Assembly (NCBI RefSeq): GCF_020184175.1
Contig: NC_065531.1
Span: 65,240,806 to 65,304,805, forward strand
Origin: Aphis gossypii
Lineage: Eukaryota > Arthropoda > Insecta > Hemiptera > Aphididae
Reading direction: 5' to 3'
DNA length: 64,000 bases
Every line of letters begins with the position of its first letter. The stretch's first letter is position 1. Under the pieces are notes generated by a model. It was not told the DNA's origin, ran no database searches, and saw only the letters and a list, made by a program, of their open reading frames with translations. Both the position numbers and the translations under genes were made by a program. Positions 39,901-54,900 of this stretch are shown here, in pieces.

Positions 39901-42900
39901 ATATTTAGAATAGCACTCATAGAAACAGCGGTCTTGCAGGTTATATAAGCACTGGAATAATGCTCCCACTACGTCATTATAATTAATTATTTACGTATAA
40001 TTCCACAGAGGTAAAGTCGTATTAATAATAAACATCTACTTGATTTATAAATGTAAAAATTCGAAAATTACGTGGCTGCAGTCGATTTAAAGGTAGCGAT
40101 TTACTTATAAATCTGTAAATTCGACAATAGTAACCTAGATAATAATAAAATATATATATTTTTAAAAATCATTTTTTCTTATTAACGTATATTATAATAT
40201 GTAGATTACAGACATAGACAAATTGATATCAATAATACCTAATCAAGAATAAAGACGCCCAACCCTAATTAAAATATAATTAAATATTAATTGATAGGTA
40301 AAAGCATTATTTATTTTTAAACACCACATCGGTTCGTAATGAACGCCATGTTTTTATTTTTCTATATTGTACTATTTACTGCTCGTAAATTGCAATATTA
40401 ATATTATTCATTAAACACGTTCGATTATGATCGAAATATTATAATAGCATGTTGATTATTATCGCTAATATGTATGAATTAGTATAACATAAAATTACAG
40501 GTATACGATATTTTAATTATTTCCCTACGTGTATAAAATATTAAAACATAATAATTAAAAAGTAACATACATTATTTTATAGTATTGAAACAGTCACGTG
40601 GCGACTTGAATATTATGACCGCGACTTAAACATTATAATTTACACGGTGTAAAAGCAACTTATTGTAAGCGCTGTAGTACTACACTAATGTAATACATTT
40701 TAAGGTGTAATATTGACGTGACCATATAAGCGTAGTGATAATCTAAGTGATATTATAAACGCAAAATATCGAACGTTTGTTCAAGTTAAATAAAAAAAAA
40801 AAATCGATTATTTTTAAATATTATATTTTATTTTTACTATTATAATATTAGATACAATATTAGTATACCTGATATTATTACTAATAAGTTTCAGAAAAGT
40901 CGAAAATATAATTATAAATTTATATTCAGAAAAAAAAAGTAGATTAAATTTATTTGCTTATTGCTGTAAAATAAATAATTAACGAATACGAACTTTTTAA
41001 CAGTTCTACACGTGTGACTACTAACTATAAATATTTGTTATATTTTAGGTATTATATACTTACGAGTATATAATGAAACTTTAGATTCATTTTTATAATT
41101 CTTCAAAAAAAAAATGTGAAGTTTACGTCCATTTTTCACAAAATTGATTTTAATTATTATTTCGTTCATTTAGAGTAACTGTTGTGACGTTTTATACCAT
41201 TATTCAAGAATGTAAAAGTTGAATTTAGTAATTCATGTTAAGTAATCACAAGTGGTTATGTAAGTTTTAAAGTTTAAGATGGTATGGTGGTGGGTAGAAG
41301 AGTTTATTATAATATATTCATTATACAGGTTCGTTCTTTTGTCAAGAACTAGGCAATATATCATGCAGAAAATACAAAATTTAATAAAATATATTTTTTT
41401 TATTTATATCTATTAAACTATATGTATTCCATAATTATTAATATTTGTTCTTAAAATTTAAAAAATAATTTATAAATAAATAAATAATCCCATGGTTGGC
41501 TGTAAGATAATCATCCTATATACAAACATGAGTAAATCGCAAATGACTCAAAGTAAAACATAATGTCCTGAAAATATTGCGCCGTGGTATAGGAGTATCC
41601 AGTTAGCGTTATAACTTTCGCACAGATTTTCTTATATTTATGTAGGAAAAATATTAACCCCCCCGAAACAATAAATATTATAATATCTCTATTTTTTCAG
41701 TTTGTCCGGAAATCATACTTCAAAATTTAAATCCTACCGGGATTCCGATTGCATTATTTTTATAGAAATATATCAGACTCGTTTGCTAGTTTTTTGCGAT
41801 ATATACCTACGCAAATTCTGTATAATAAGAATACTTTTGTACGCAGACAGGTTATATTATATTGTACAAGCGCATTACCTACGGACGCGCTCGTAACGAT
41901 CTCACTCTCTCAGATTGCGCGAGTCGGCCATCCCCTCGGGGTTTCTTCTATCGTTTGTCCGGCAAAAACTGTATTAAACATAATATTATCACTACCTACA
42001 TAACAATTTAATACATTTAATATTTAATGTCACGTATATATATATATATATATATATATAATACTATTGTATTATAATATTACTGTATTATATTATTATT
42101 TTACAGCACGAAAACGTCACCACTAACATTAGGTGTCCTATGAAATTAATAACTGTTCATAAGATTAATATTACTACGAGTATCTATTATTAAAAATATG
42201 ATGTCCTTAAAAAAAATTACGAAAACATTTTCATGCATAAAATTTCAAAATAATACACCTCTAAATTTAATTTTTTTTTTATTGTTAACAAGTTTTGAAC
42301 CAAAAAACTTAGCAGTGAAGTATAATTTAAATCTTTTGAGTAGATTTTTAATTAGAAAAAAAAAATAATTTTTGTTGAGTTGTCCGTAACAATTAAAAAT
42401 GTCTATTTTCACGTCGTATGAATTCGTTCGAAAAATCACGATTAATAGTATTCAATTAAGTAAAATTTAGTTAGAATAAAATTTAAAAATTGGATTTTAT
42501 TATAAATGCTATAAAATTCTAAAATTATATATAAAAATAGCAAGTATTTGAAAATCATTAAAAATTTAAAGTAAAACGTATGATTCGAAAATATATAAAA
42601 CGGGCATCACGGCGTATTAGTAGAAATTCCACCCCTAATAATCCATTTCTATGGTGGACATTTTGTTTCGTATGTTTTATCTGTCTTATTCAGTTATATC
42701 CAAGTATCTAATTATGAACAATTTATAAATTTAATTTGATAAATATCGAGAAACATAGCTATTACTAAATTAAAATGGCCCAACTAAATACCAATATACA
42801 ATACAAACAAATACAATTTCGCATTCATTATTTTAACATACCAATATTGATTTAAAAAAAATAAAATACACTTTTACGTATTATATAAATATCATGTAGT

Positions 42901-45900
42901 GACTATTAATAGTATTCCTTAGTTCCTTACGACTTACATAACTAATGTATGTTTTTATTTTATCTGTTCATGGATTCATGGACGCACAACTGCTCATATT
43001 GTCTGTGTTGATTAGTCTTTGTTTTTTTTTTTTAACATTAAAGTATTTATATTTGAACTTATTTAAAAATGAACTACATGATAATATTGTAATATCTAAC
43101 TGATTTTTAGGAAATAAGTTATAACTTTTAATAACATGAATTACAGTGTATAGTTATATTCGTCACAACATTATTCTTATAATTTCTTTTCGATTATTTC
43201 TTTTACAAACTAAAATACATTTTATGACTTACGGAAGTCGTCTCAATATAATGACCGACTCCGAGAAAACCCCAAACAATAACATTTTATGTGTCTGCGT
43301 ATTAACACTGCGCCTTTATTGTTACTAGTCGACACTTACTTATTATAGTATTTAACTACAGTTGTCATTACTGATTGTTTATAATATTATATTATTAGAG
43401 TATCGTCTCACAAGAACCCTTTTCCCCTTGTTTACAATATAACATTCTACTCAATATAATTATACACGTATATAGCGTACATGATATTATAAAAGTTTTA
43501 GACTGTATAAATATAGTTTATGATGAAACTATAGGCATTTTATAGTATAAAATTAAATTCAAGAAATAGCATCATTTTATTTTATGTGAAATTAGTGCGC
43601 TACTGCAGATTTTTATTAGGCAGTTAAGATAAATGAGGTCCTAGATTATTTTTATATTAAATTATTAATCTTCGAAAAAGCAGCTATTTCGCGCACGTGT
43701 ACCGGAAAGAATAAAATATATTATAATTTCGTTATCATAATACACGAATATAAAACTATTTACTACCTATGTACAATACATAGATTATTTACATGACGGA
43801 TTCGTAAAACAAACGTATTAGTGGTGGAAGGGTGAGGGTCTTCCGAGTCGAATGAAATACTTTAATAATAATTAATAATTGTTGTTCGAAATCACATCAG
43901 ACAAATCGGTTTTGAAAAATTTCTCTGTATACTTTCGAGAAAATACTGAGTAGGGGTGACTGGCAATGTGATTCCGTCGGTTTTCTCCCAAAGCTCGTGA
44001 TAATATTAAATGTCCGTGTCACTGGGATGGAAATGACGAGTAAAAGTAGTATATTATTATTATATTAAGCGTGAGTATATAACAACTATCGAGGCGACGG
44101 CAGCGACGGCTGTAATGTAGAGCTACATCCGGATATACGTCTAGTTTAATAATATTTGTCTATTTACCCCGCCTCGAGCGGTCAGAATGAAAAAAAAAAT
44201 CTGCACATATCATATTCGTACACTCGTTTATATATATACGCCGCTGTTTATGCAATACACTTACATGTGCTACTATGTAATAATACGAGAATAATATTTA
44301 CATATCTATAATAAAATATGATTATACTGAACAGTAATTACAGAGTACTTTCAATAGTACATAATATGCATAATGATATTTTCTTTCTGGTTTCGTTTTT
44401 AATTTTTTATCTCGAAACCAATACCTCTCTTGGTCGAGGAAAATAACATCACATTGTACAATATGATATTATGCACTCTGCCTATATATATAATATAATA
44501 TACATGGTGCTTGCAGTATGATAACACAAACAGACTTATTTTTATTTATATATTGATTATTTTTTTTTTTTAAATACTCTTTTGTACTATAATTTCAAAT
44601 TACTTTTTATCAAATACGTCGATATGATTATTTACTTTTCAGGCATATAATATAATTGAAAAAAAATAAGTGCATGGAATAACCCATAATAGATTACAAT
44701 TTCAAAGCATTAATGTTTTAATACGCGGTAAGTCTAAATACCCACTAAAATAATAAAATATAGATCAAAAAATTTTCCGTATTTTATTAGCCTTGAAATC
44801 AATTTATTGCTTACTTGTAACAATACCTACGTAAAATCATAATAATCAAAAAATAAAAATATACAAAACAACCAACTTTAGACCAGAAAAATTATTACGA
44901 GTAATGTCAAATTATTATTATCGTAAAATCATTCATCACTTATCACCATGGTTTCTGCGAAAATAATTCACGGTCATTATTCAGTTGTTATTAGTTATTA
45001 CTAATAATATACTTAAATAAATTTGTTATCCTAATTGTTAGTAGTTACTTTAAAACAAAATATAAACGAACGGATAATTTTTTTTTATTTGAAGTGATCG
45101 AAAAAATTGCTATCCATGGATAACATTTTGTTTTGAACATATCAAAAAATCTAAAAATGAAACTTAACTTTTAAATAATTTTTATTTTTAAGATATTTTT
45201 ATAATATATTATATTACAAGTAATTTATAAAAATGAAAATTCAAACGTGAGCAATATGCGTAATCGTTACGTCATGCCTATGTAAAGCAAAATGTAATTA
45301 ATAATTATCTCAATAAATTAGCTACAGAAGAAGGAATTAAAAACAAATTATCATATCAAAGTATGATGAATGGAGAATTTGCTTTTGAATAACAAATTAT
45401 CTTATAATTTATGATTAATACAATCATTAAATAGCATATTCATTAATCATATTGATAAAACAAGTGTTATTTAACTATTATTATTTGTAGATATTTTTTA
45501 GCTCTAATTGTTTCAGATCTAATTAATTGATTTTTTTTAATTTTCATATACCATTTAAGTGAATCTTGTTATTAAATTTATTACTCATACTAGGCATAAC
45601 CACAAGTTTGGGTTTCGATAGATTTTCTGCGATTACCAGGCACAACTTTATACCACTACAATATTGTATTAATAATAACAGTTTTATTACATTTTACATT
45701 TACTATTATTTTAATGTACATTTAGAGTTTATTCAATCCCGGCTGTGTTTTCTTACCGACCGCAAACTATACCGTCTAGCTGCGTAGTTGTCTGAGCAAA
45801 CGAGTTCCGACATTAATGTGCAATGCGCACCGTATACACGTCATATTATTACATAGGTACAGCATATAAATACGAGCACTGTAATATAATAATGTCTTTT

Positions 45901-48900
45901 CTCTCTTATATTTGCGTAACACATTTTTATTTCATTTATACACATGTGTCAGTGTGTGCGTGTGCGAAAGAGTATACGTACAATATATGTTATACACGCG
46001 GTTTGGCAACAAACGTTTTAATTATCCCCGACGGAATATCGAATAAGATGAACGTCATTTGTGGCACAATTATAACCTGCAGTGGGTATAAACTATAAAG
46101 AGGTGTTCCGATGACCGACGCGTATGTAACATGTGAAAAGTTTGCCTCCCATCTAATCATGTCCCAATCAAACCGGGAAATTGTGAGTTAAAAAACTCAC
46201 TTTGCAGGTAATTGGAAGTAGACGTTTTTTGAATTTTTAAATTAATTGATTTGAAAAAATGGTCAAATTTACCACATAAGCACATATAATATGTACTCGT
46301 TTTCACGAGGTTATATTCGGAAATTGGTTTTGGTAACCCAAATTTAACGTCACCCGAATTTTTGAAACTAATCCCTCTGAACTGGGCTTTTCGACAATAT
46401 ATAAGTATTTTTAGGTATATAAATTACAGTTAGGTGATTAACATTTTTTGAGAAATAATGTACAATGTGATTGCATATGATGTCGCCGTCGGTTAAAATG
46501 ATTTTCGCAAACCTATTTTTAAAAAAAAAACAGATTCCGTCCAAAACATGATTACATTTTCTATTTAAGTCATGTATTGTGAAAACATATTTTTATGAAA
46601 TGTATTGTAAGTAGTTAAACGTATTTTATTGTCATAATACCTACCTATATTGAGCAATCCATTTAACGTAAAATACTCATTATTTTAGAAACTATAAATT
46701 TTTTTTTTTTAATTATAGGTATTGCTTATTTTGAAACTGAATATTTTTTAGAGTACTTTAATTTTTTATCCACCAAAGTACTACAAATAGTTATATATGT
46801 AGTGTTTAAAAATAGAAAAGAATATAATGTTTTCTAAAAATGTTGTTTTTAACAACTTAAATTTATGTAATAGAAGTATTTTTTTACGAATTTGTTCTTG
46901 TCTAATCTTACCTGAAATAATAAGTGTCTTATGTTAAAATTTATACGGAGTGATCCATTTAACAGTTAAATGGATCACTCCGTATATGCTTTAAATCTAC
47001 CAACAAGTACATATATTATTATGTATCAGTCCATACCTACTAATTTTTACTTAGTGCTTAATTAAAACATTTTCCAGTTAATAGTAATAATATAATTATG
47101 TTTTAGATAAGTAATTATATTATCGATTTCTCGTTATACTTACCATATCATATCACGACAAAAATGTAGGTACATAATGTTCATATTGATTTTCACTAGT
47201 AAACGGTTTATTTTTTAAGAAAATAAATTAAGGTAAAATAAAGAAATAAAAACAGTTTTTAACTTATAAAAAAATGTATTAGACATCGGAATATAAATAC
47301 TGAGAATAATAATAATAATTTGTATAAAACTACAGCTATAGAGTTCTAACAACAATTAAATATATGTAGTGAATGCATTAATACTTCCTAGAACTAAAAA
47401 TAAAAAACTGTAGTTAAAAGTTTAATTATTTAGGTGGTTATTAGCAATGTTTACGACTGTGAAAGCGAAATTCAATCACTGGATGTTTGTGTTTCTAATA
47501 TAAATAAATATTTTGCTACTGTAAAATCGCGATTTTGGTAAATCAAGTAAATATTTATACGTATATACTAGAAGTAATCACTATTTCATAATTACTTATT
47601 AAAATTTAGCATTGTTACTGTGATTTATTACGTTAATAATATTATACATAAAATGTACAAATGTATGAATAATTTGCAAAATTCGACTAAAGAATCAATC
47701 CCAAATATAAGAATTGTACAATGACTCACATAAACAATTTAGTGATTATAAAAATATAAATTGTTGCAAAAAAATCAACATCACTCTTATAAAATATCGT
47801 ATAGACCGTTCTGATAATAAATTAAGAGCCTATTTGAAGTAGTTAATAAAATAGGACCAATCTCTCCTGGAAGTGTAGCAATAATTAGCATTATAATAAT
47901 ATAATCTATATAATAACATATAATCTTACTTAATAACAAAAAATGTATTTTTTTTTTTTTTTTTTTTTTTAATGCGATGCACAGCGAACGCGGACTTCTT
48001 CTCCATCGACAAACTAACAGGTGTCGTGCACTTGAAAAGCCCCATCGATCGGGAAGCATACCCATTCGAAGACATGGAAGAACCGTCCGCGTACCTGAGA
48101 CTAAAAGTCCAATGTTCACCGGGTGAAAAATTGCCGACCACTCAGCCTTTACACCTGTCCGAAGTGGACAACATCGTGTACGATCCGACTACCACGTTGG
48201 TGCAGTTGGTCATCATGGACATCAACGACAACGTGCCGGTGTTCCCCGAAAAGCACATAGTCGTCGGATATCCCGTGATGGACGTGGCCAACACCATTAT
48301 TCCCAAACACCTCCTGCAGGTCAAGGTGAATAGTTGACGACCGATGGGTATTGTATATCTTATCTATAATTGTATATAATAGTTGCAATCGCCGTAATTG
48401 TTTCACTAATAGCGATCGACAGCAAAAGCCAAAAAATAAAAAAATAAAAAAATTGAGTATACTCGTGTCACAGACGAAGTACGTCATAATAATGTTAGAG
48501 AACAGTTTGTTCAATAAAACGCAATCTGATTGATTGGATTAATGACCGACTCAAAATGTTTTTAGTGAACCTAACAAACTATAAATATTATCATATAATA
48601 ATATGATGCGATGTGTATAATACACATTACCATATTATAAAAAGAATATTATTATGTCGTATACGGTATTCATACTGTATTATGTATTAAATAGTATAGA
48701 CGTATGCAACACATCGACATGGATTTCATGTACTTCTGGCAGTTGATATTTTTCTAAGTTGTTTTCATGTATGAGTTTAAGTCTATTGAAATAATAATAA
48801 GACAGTCGATGTTATATAACCACGAGTGACTGAATGGTCAATAGAAATTATCAAATCAGCTGGAAGTTGTACCTGGTTATCGGTATTATACATCTCTATT

Positions 48901-51900
48901 CAATGATTATCGAGACAATCATTATACGTCAGTCATTCAATTTATATGCGAAAATCATTGTCTCTCTATACGTCTTATATACTTGTATTCGTGTATAACA
49001 GGCCCACATAATTAACTTGAGATATCTGGAAATTCACGTAATATTTTTGAAATCTGGCACTTTTTAACGGTTAAAACAAATTTAAGTTTTAAGTCCTTCT
49101 AAATAAAAAGGAGCTTCGTCTAATCAGATAAAAATCTATCTATCTATCTTGTATTAAGTAATAGTTAGTATTAATACTCGTATCAAGTCTTCGCATCAAC
49201 AATACGTGTGAAAGTAAAACGTTTTATCGAATACCTACTATGCAATATTATACGTTAAGTATAATATAGGAATTAATGTATGGTATTGTACAGTATATTA
49301 TTAAAGCGATAAGACTATCGACGTTTTAGATAAATCGTGGTCGACAATTTTGGAGAACTAAATATTATATATTATGTTATTAATTATTACGCTCGTGTAT
49401 ATTATATAGCTATATTTAAATGTGCATATATCATCCGCGAAAAACGTACGAGGTCGATCGATATTATTATTACTATTATTATAATCGTATACATTGACGC
49501 GGCTATATGATTTAAAATTGCGCGCGGGGTCTAGGTCGCGCACGACATAAATTTACTGTGACCGGACATCGGAAACGTCGATGTACTAAATGTGATACAA
49601 TATACCACCGTGTATTAGAACGTAAAATGTGTTTAACTCGGTCTAGTTTATAATAGTATTTACAGACATTCAAGGCGAAATAGACGCCTTAAATAGACAA
49701 GAGTGACGATGACGACGATGGTGCGATTATTCATGGCCGACTTCGTTCGGGTTGAATTATATCATAATATTGCATATTATTTTATACCTCATGTACAGTA
49801 AGCTGTTGTTATAAAAAAAAAAATACTGCCCCAGCGGCAGCGGTGGCAGTGGTCATCAAAATTATTATTTTAAATTTATCTATAATATATTAAATAGTCA
49901 TGTAAAAACCGCAAACAGTTAGTCGGTGCATATAGGTACTCTCAGCACAAGTGCCAACGTTATACAAGGTGATCCACTAAGCATATATTTTATTCTCAAA
50001 TAAAGCAGTTATTCAAAATCTGATTAATAGAGTTTTTAAATATACTTAAGGAATATATTTTCAATTTTTTTGTATTTTATATTAAGGACTTCTATCTTTG
50101 AGTAAGCATTTTAATAGGTAACTCAAAAAATATTCTTTAGAATTTCAAATTAAAAAATTAAGAACATCAAACATTTTTTTTTTCAAAAAAAATGATCTAC
50201 TCAATAATTTACAGTAAATAAGCAGATAAGCGGAGAGGAGGGTTTTCATTTGAAAAACAGAAATATTTATATCATCACAGAACACATTATACTCTTAAAG
50301 TAATTTTAATAATTTTAAAATAATAAAGTCTCAAAGCATACTGGAAATTTTCAAAAATAATAATTTGAGTACATGACGTATTATTGAATAAAAAAACAGG
50401 GGTGAACGTGCTTAAAGAATCATACTGTATCTCAATACGGTATCTCAATACCGTCTATAATAATATATAACATTATTATACGCTCGTTTCGCTAAGTTAC
50501 ACATCAGAATATTGTTATACACTATTATTATCGATAACCCACAGTGGAAATCACCCGCGGCCGACATATATATATTAATTTTATTTTTTGCAATTGCGTT
50601 TTTTTATTTGGTCCGTTTTATTATTATTATTATTGTTGTTGTTGTTGCTATTTTGTTTTCGTCGAACCGTGATTAATCGGCTGGCGAGAAGAAAGTCGTG
50701 TCGGTTAAACTGCACTCTTTGGAAGTACCTATTATATCTAATACTTAGGCAAGCCATACATAGGTACGCTGGAGGTATTACTGCACGAAGTATAATAATA
50801 CACACATAATATGTGTGTGTTTGTGTGTGTGTGCACACATAATTGAATAATAATTATTGTAGTCATTGTTTTCTGTGGTGTACATTACATTATTATTTAT
50901 ATTATAACATATTGTCAGTATGTGTAAACAATTATCGGCGTCAGCCTCTTCTTTTTGACCTTTGACAGTGAGAGTATTTATTGATTTCTGCACACGTACA
51001 AAAACGATAAATTAATACTGAACCTATAGGCTATAATATACGTAGTTTGATAGCAAACATTTATAACGTATGTTATACAGTATATTATACTAATAAATCT
51101 ATATTTTAATGATAATATTACGACTAATATAGGTATTATTATAACGTAAATACTATAAATAATATTATATTATATTATAGGTATTACTCTATGGTTTACT
51201 TACTTCGCGATCAGACAAGTGTTTAAATAAGAGCTACAAAATAATTTTAACCACTAATATCGATTTATTTTTACCTAAATAAAGAGTCTTACAAATTTCC
51301 AGTAAAAAAAAATGGTCAAAATTATTAAATTAGCTTTTATGTAATTCCCACAATTTTTGTCACACAAAATGTGGAAGATACTGTAAGGTGATTTTTTTTA
51401 GATTAATGATAAGTGAAATAAAGTGGCTTGTTTCAGTGGGCCGTTAATATTTTACACTACTTCACTCTTATAAAATATAAAAATGTATAATAGTAGTTAT
51501 AATTTATCGTTCAAAATTTGATTTTGTTGTATCAAAATACTTAAAAAATAATATGCTAGTATAAATTTAAAATTTAAATATTTTTCATTTACCAAGGAAA
51601 AGATTACTTTTTTTTTTGATGACTTCAAAAATATTAATGGTTTTTGAAATAATACAATTTTACTTTAAAATAGTCACCGTGTATAACTGAAACAATATAA
51701 TATAGTTTTTTTAATATGTCAAATTATTATTTTGCATAAAAATCATTGGATACACTTATCGTCTTTTTTAAACAATCATAATATTTTGCATGGCTATAAT
51801 ACTATCAAACGATAACAAAAACAAATAAATATAAAATATTTTAAAAATATTTATAGTTGATAGTTTTCATCACATTTTAAACTCTATACACTATCACAGT

Positions 51901-54900
51901 CGGTTCGTTTCATATTGTTAATTCATTATTTTTTTCGAAGATTAAATTTCAAATACTTATCGTTGCTACAGAAATTGATTGACTTTTTAATTTATAGCAT
52001 TACATATTGTTATGCTATTATTAATATATATTTAAGTAAATTATTTTTCAGAATGCCGATATAAAGTATATTACTAAGAATTAATATAATATCATGAATA
52101 CTATTTATTATTACCTATTCATATGTTTATTTATTTTCATGATGTTGATTAAGCATATAATATTATCTCTCACTAGACACTTTAGGCAATGTTACAATTC
52201 TTGACTTAATATTTTAAAAACATGATAAAATTCTAAACACACAAACACTAAAATTCAAACATTTTTAACAGCAAAACAAAAAAAAAAATTACAAGTATTA
52301 CTATACTTTACTTCATTACAGAGCTTTCTTCTTGTTAATATTCAAGGAAGCTGCAAATACTTAAAAAGGGTATGTTTCTTGTGTTAAGAACACGGAATTA
52401 AAAAAAAATGAAATAAAATATTAACTTAAAGTTATAACTATAGAAAAATGTATAATAATGTATTTTTTACTGCTATGGTTTAATTTTTATGAACAGCATC
52501 ATCCATATTTTACACTTTACATAGTCTTATTTTGCAGAAAAAGCTTTTATAATATTTTTAAAATATATACCTAATTTACATACTATTTATTTATCTAAAA
52601 TTCAAACATAAGTTATAAAAATAGGTAATAATCTTACTGTTATATTATTTACTTTAAATGTATTCAATATTCAGATTATTTATTTGTACTTACGTATATA
52701 ATATACCTACTTGCACTGTCTCAGTGTCTAACCTACTACAGGTACATTTTAATGTCGTAATTATTAATGTTATACATAATTATACGGTTCTTGAAATTAA
52801 ACCTTTTATATTTCAATTAAACTTCCAAGAATCCCCACGCATTAATATGATACATTTCGATCATAATCAGTTCAAGAATTGATCTGTTATTACTTATACT
52901 ATTGTGTTGCGCATTATACAAACATAGTAACATTTAACACAATAGATTACCAACAATACAGTATATCAAATTGTATGCGTAATTATATGTATTATGTGTG
53001 TATGTAACATATATTTATCGGCAGGTCGGATTCACGGTCATCAAATTTATATTGAAACAACATTGAAGAATTATTATTTTAAGCAAGGTATACGAAATAA
53101 ATGCATAATTTATTTATCTATCATATAATTGCAGGATACAATTAATAGTGATATTTAGTACGTCGAGCAAAATATCATCGCATATTATTTATTTTTGAAT
53201 TAAAAAAAAGGTTATATTTTTTATCCCTGTAATTTTCTATTATAAAATAAAGATCGATAACGAATATATTATACTATCATAAATTGTTAATTTTTTTTCG
53301 TTAGAATATAAAAATAATACTTGTTTATTAAAATAATAATATGTTTTAGAGTACAAAATCAAAATATTAATTAGAATTTTTGATCTTCTAAGTAATACAA
53401 TATAATATTTAACTTATATAGCTAATTAATTGGCTTAAGAAATTCAATAAAATATATGAAGTTCAAAATAAAATATTATAAGCCTGTTAATATATATTTT
53501 TTAATATATAAGTAAATTATTTCATCAAAATATGTTTTTTAAATAAAATATAAAATTTCTAAATATTAAAAATAGTTTGTGGGTAATTATTTTAGAAAAT
53601 GCATTTTAAATATTATGGAGATAGAATGTATACCATTACAGGCATTAATAACCAAATAAAAATATAATGTAAATAACTTGATTATGCATTTAGAATTTAA
53701 ATAATTATTGAATGCATAAAATATCATGATGTAGAAACTTTATTAACCAACTATACCTAGATATAAATATTTATGATAATTTTTCTCCGAGTTTTTATAG
53801 GTTTATCTTAATAGAATAAAATGTATTTTTGCTTATTTGCGTGTTTTGGCATTCCGACGATAAATATAATAAATGTCAAAGACTTTTTTTGTTGATAAAC
53901 TGAATTTTTTGTTTTAATGATTGAGTTAATATTTCATAATAACATTATAGTGGTATTATATATATTGAAATAATAAACATTCCATATTTTGTCTTTACAT
54001 CGTGGAATATTTGTATTTTTGAGTTTAGCAACTATAAACCCAATAATGGTTTTAAGATTTCTTATAATAACTAGGTTTACTCTTTCTCATCAAACTTTTT
54101 TATTGAATTCCGTTCAAAAATATCCAAAAAGTTTTTTAATCATTATACTCTTCGTATATATTTTTCTGTCGTTATAAATGCTACATATTTTCTATCAAAT
54201 ATAATTTGCAGACATGACAAATTGTGTAAACATGTTTAGCTGATCATAACTTCTCAAACTACTCTAGAGAAAAGAATTCTTTCTTTAAATTATATAAATT
54301 TGAAGTAAAGAAAAATTAGTTTTTACAATTTTATTTAAGTCAGTTAAGAAGTATAGTATAATACTCTAAATGCGTGAAAAATATATTTATGTAATGCATA
54401 GACTTAATATACGAGTTGTCGTTTTCTTACCGATTGGTATTAAAATATATGAAAGTACAATATTGGTATAAATGAAAAAATATAAAATGATTATTACAAA
54501 ACATTTATAATCATTAGATAAACATTTTTTTTTTTTTTTAAACGATCTGACGGTTTTTGATTTCAGGCGACAGACAAGGACGCAGGAAAACACGGCAAAA
54601 TACAATACTCGCTAAGAGGAGACGACGCTAACGACTTTATCATTAACTCGGAGACCGGAATAATATATTGTACGAGTCTGGTGGACGATAGCACTGCGAA
54701 TAAAACATTTGAAGTGGTGGCCAAAGACAATGACGGAAAATCCGATGGAACAGAATCTACTATGACTATTACCGTAAGCTCAAGATCTATATTACATATT
54801 TTATCATAATATTTTAAAATATACATCAAATATCACACTGTGGTCGCTTCGTTCAGTGGTTAATGAGTCGGGATAAAAAAAATAGAAACATTATATTCAA

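Larger units (their letters stand above)
38384..47984 (+). other. Cadherin gene intron 8
   Basis: A 9.6-kb intron interrupting one cadherin repeat. It holds a family-B repeat copy near 38495, a TA microsatellite (about 42036-42060), CpG-bearing patches near 41870-41960 and 43800-44170, and the inverted-repeat structure at 46643-46986. Confidence 0.7.
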
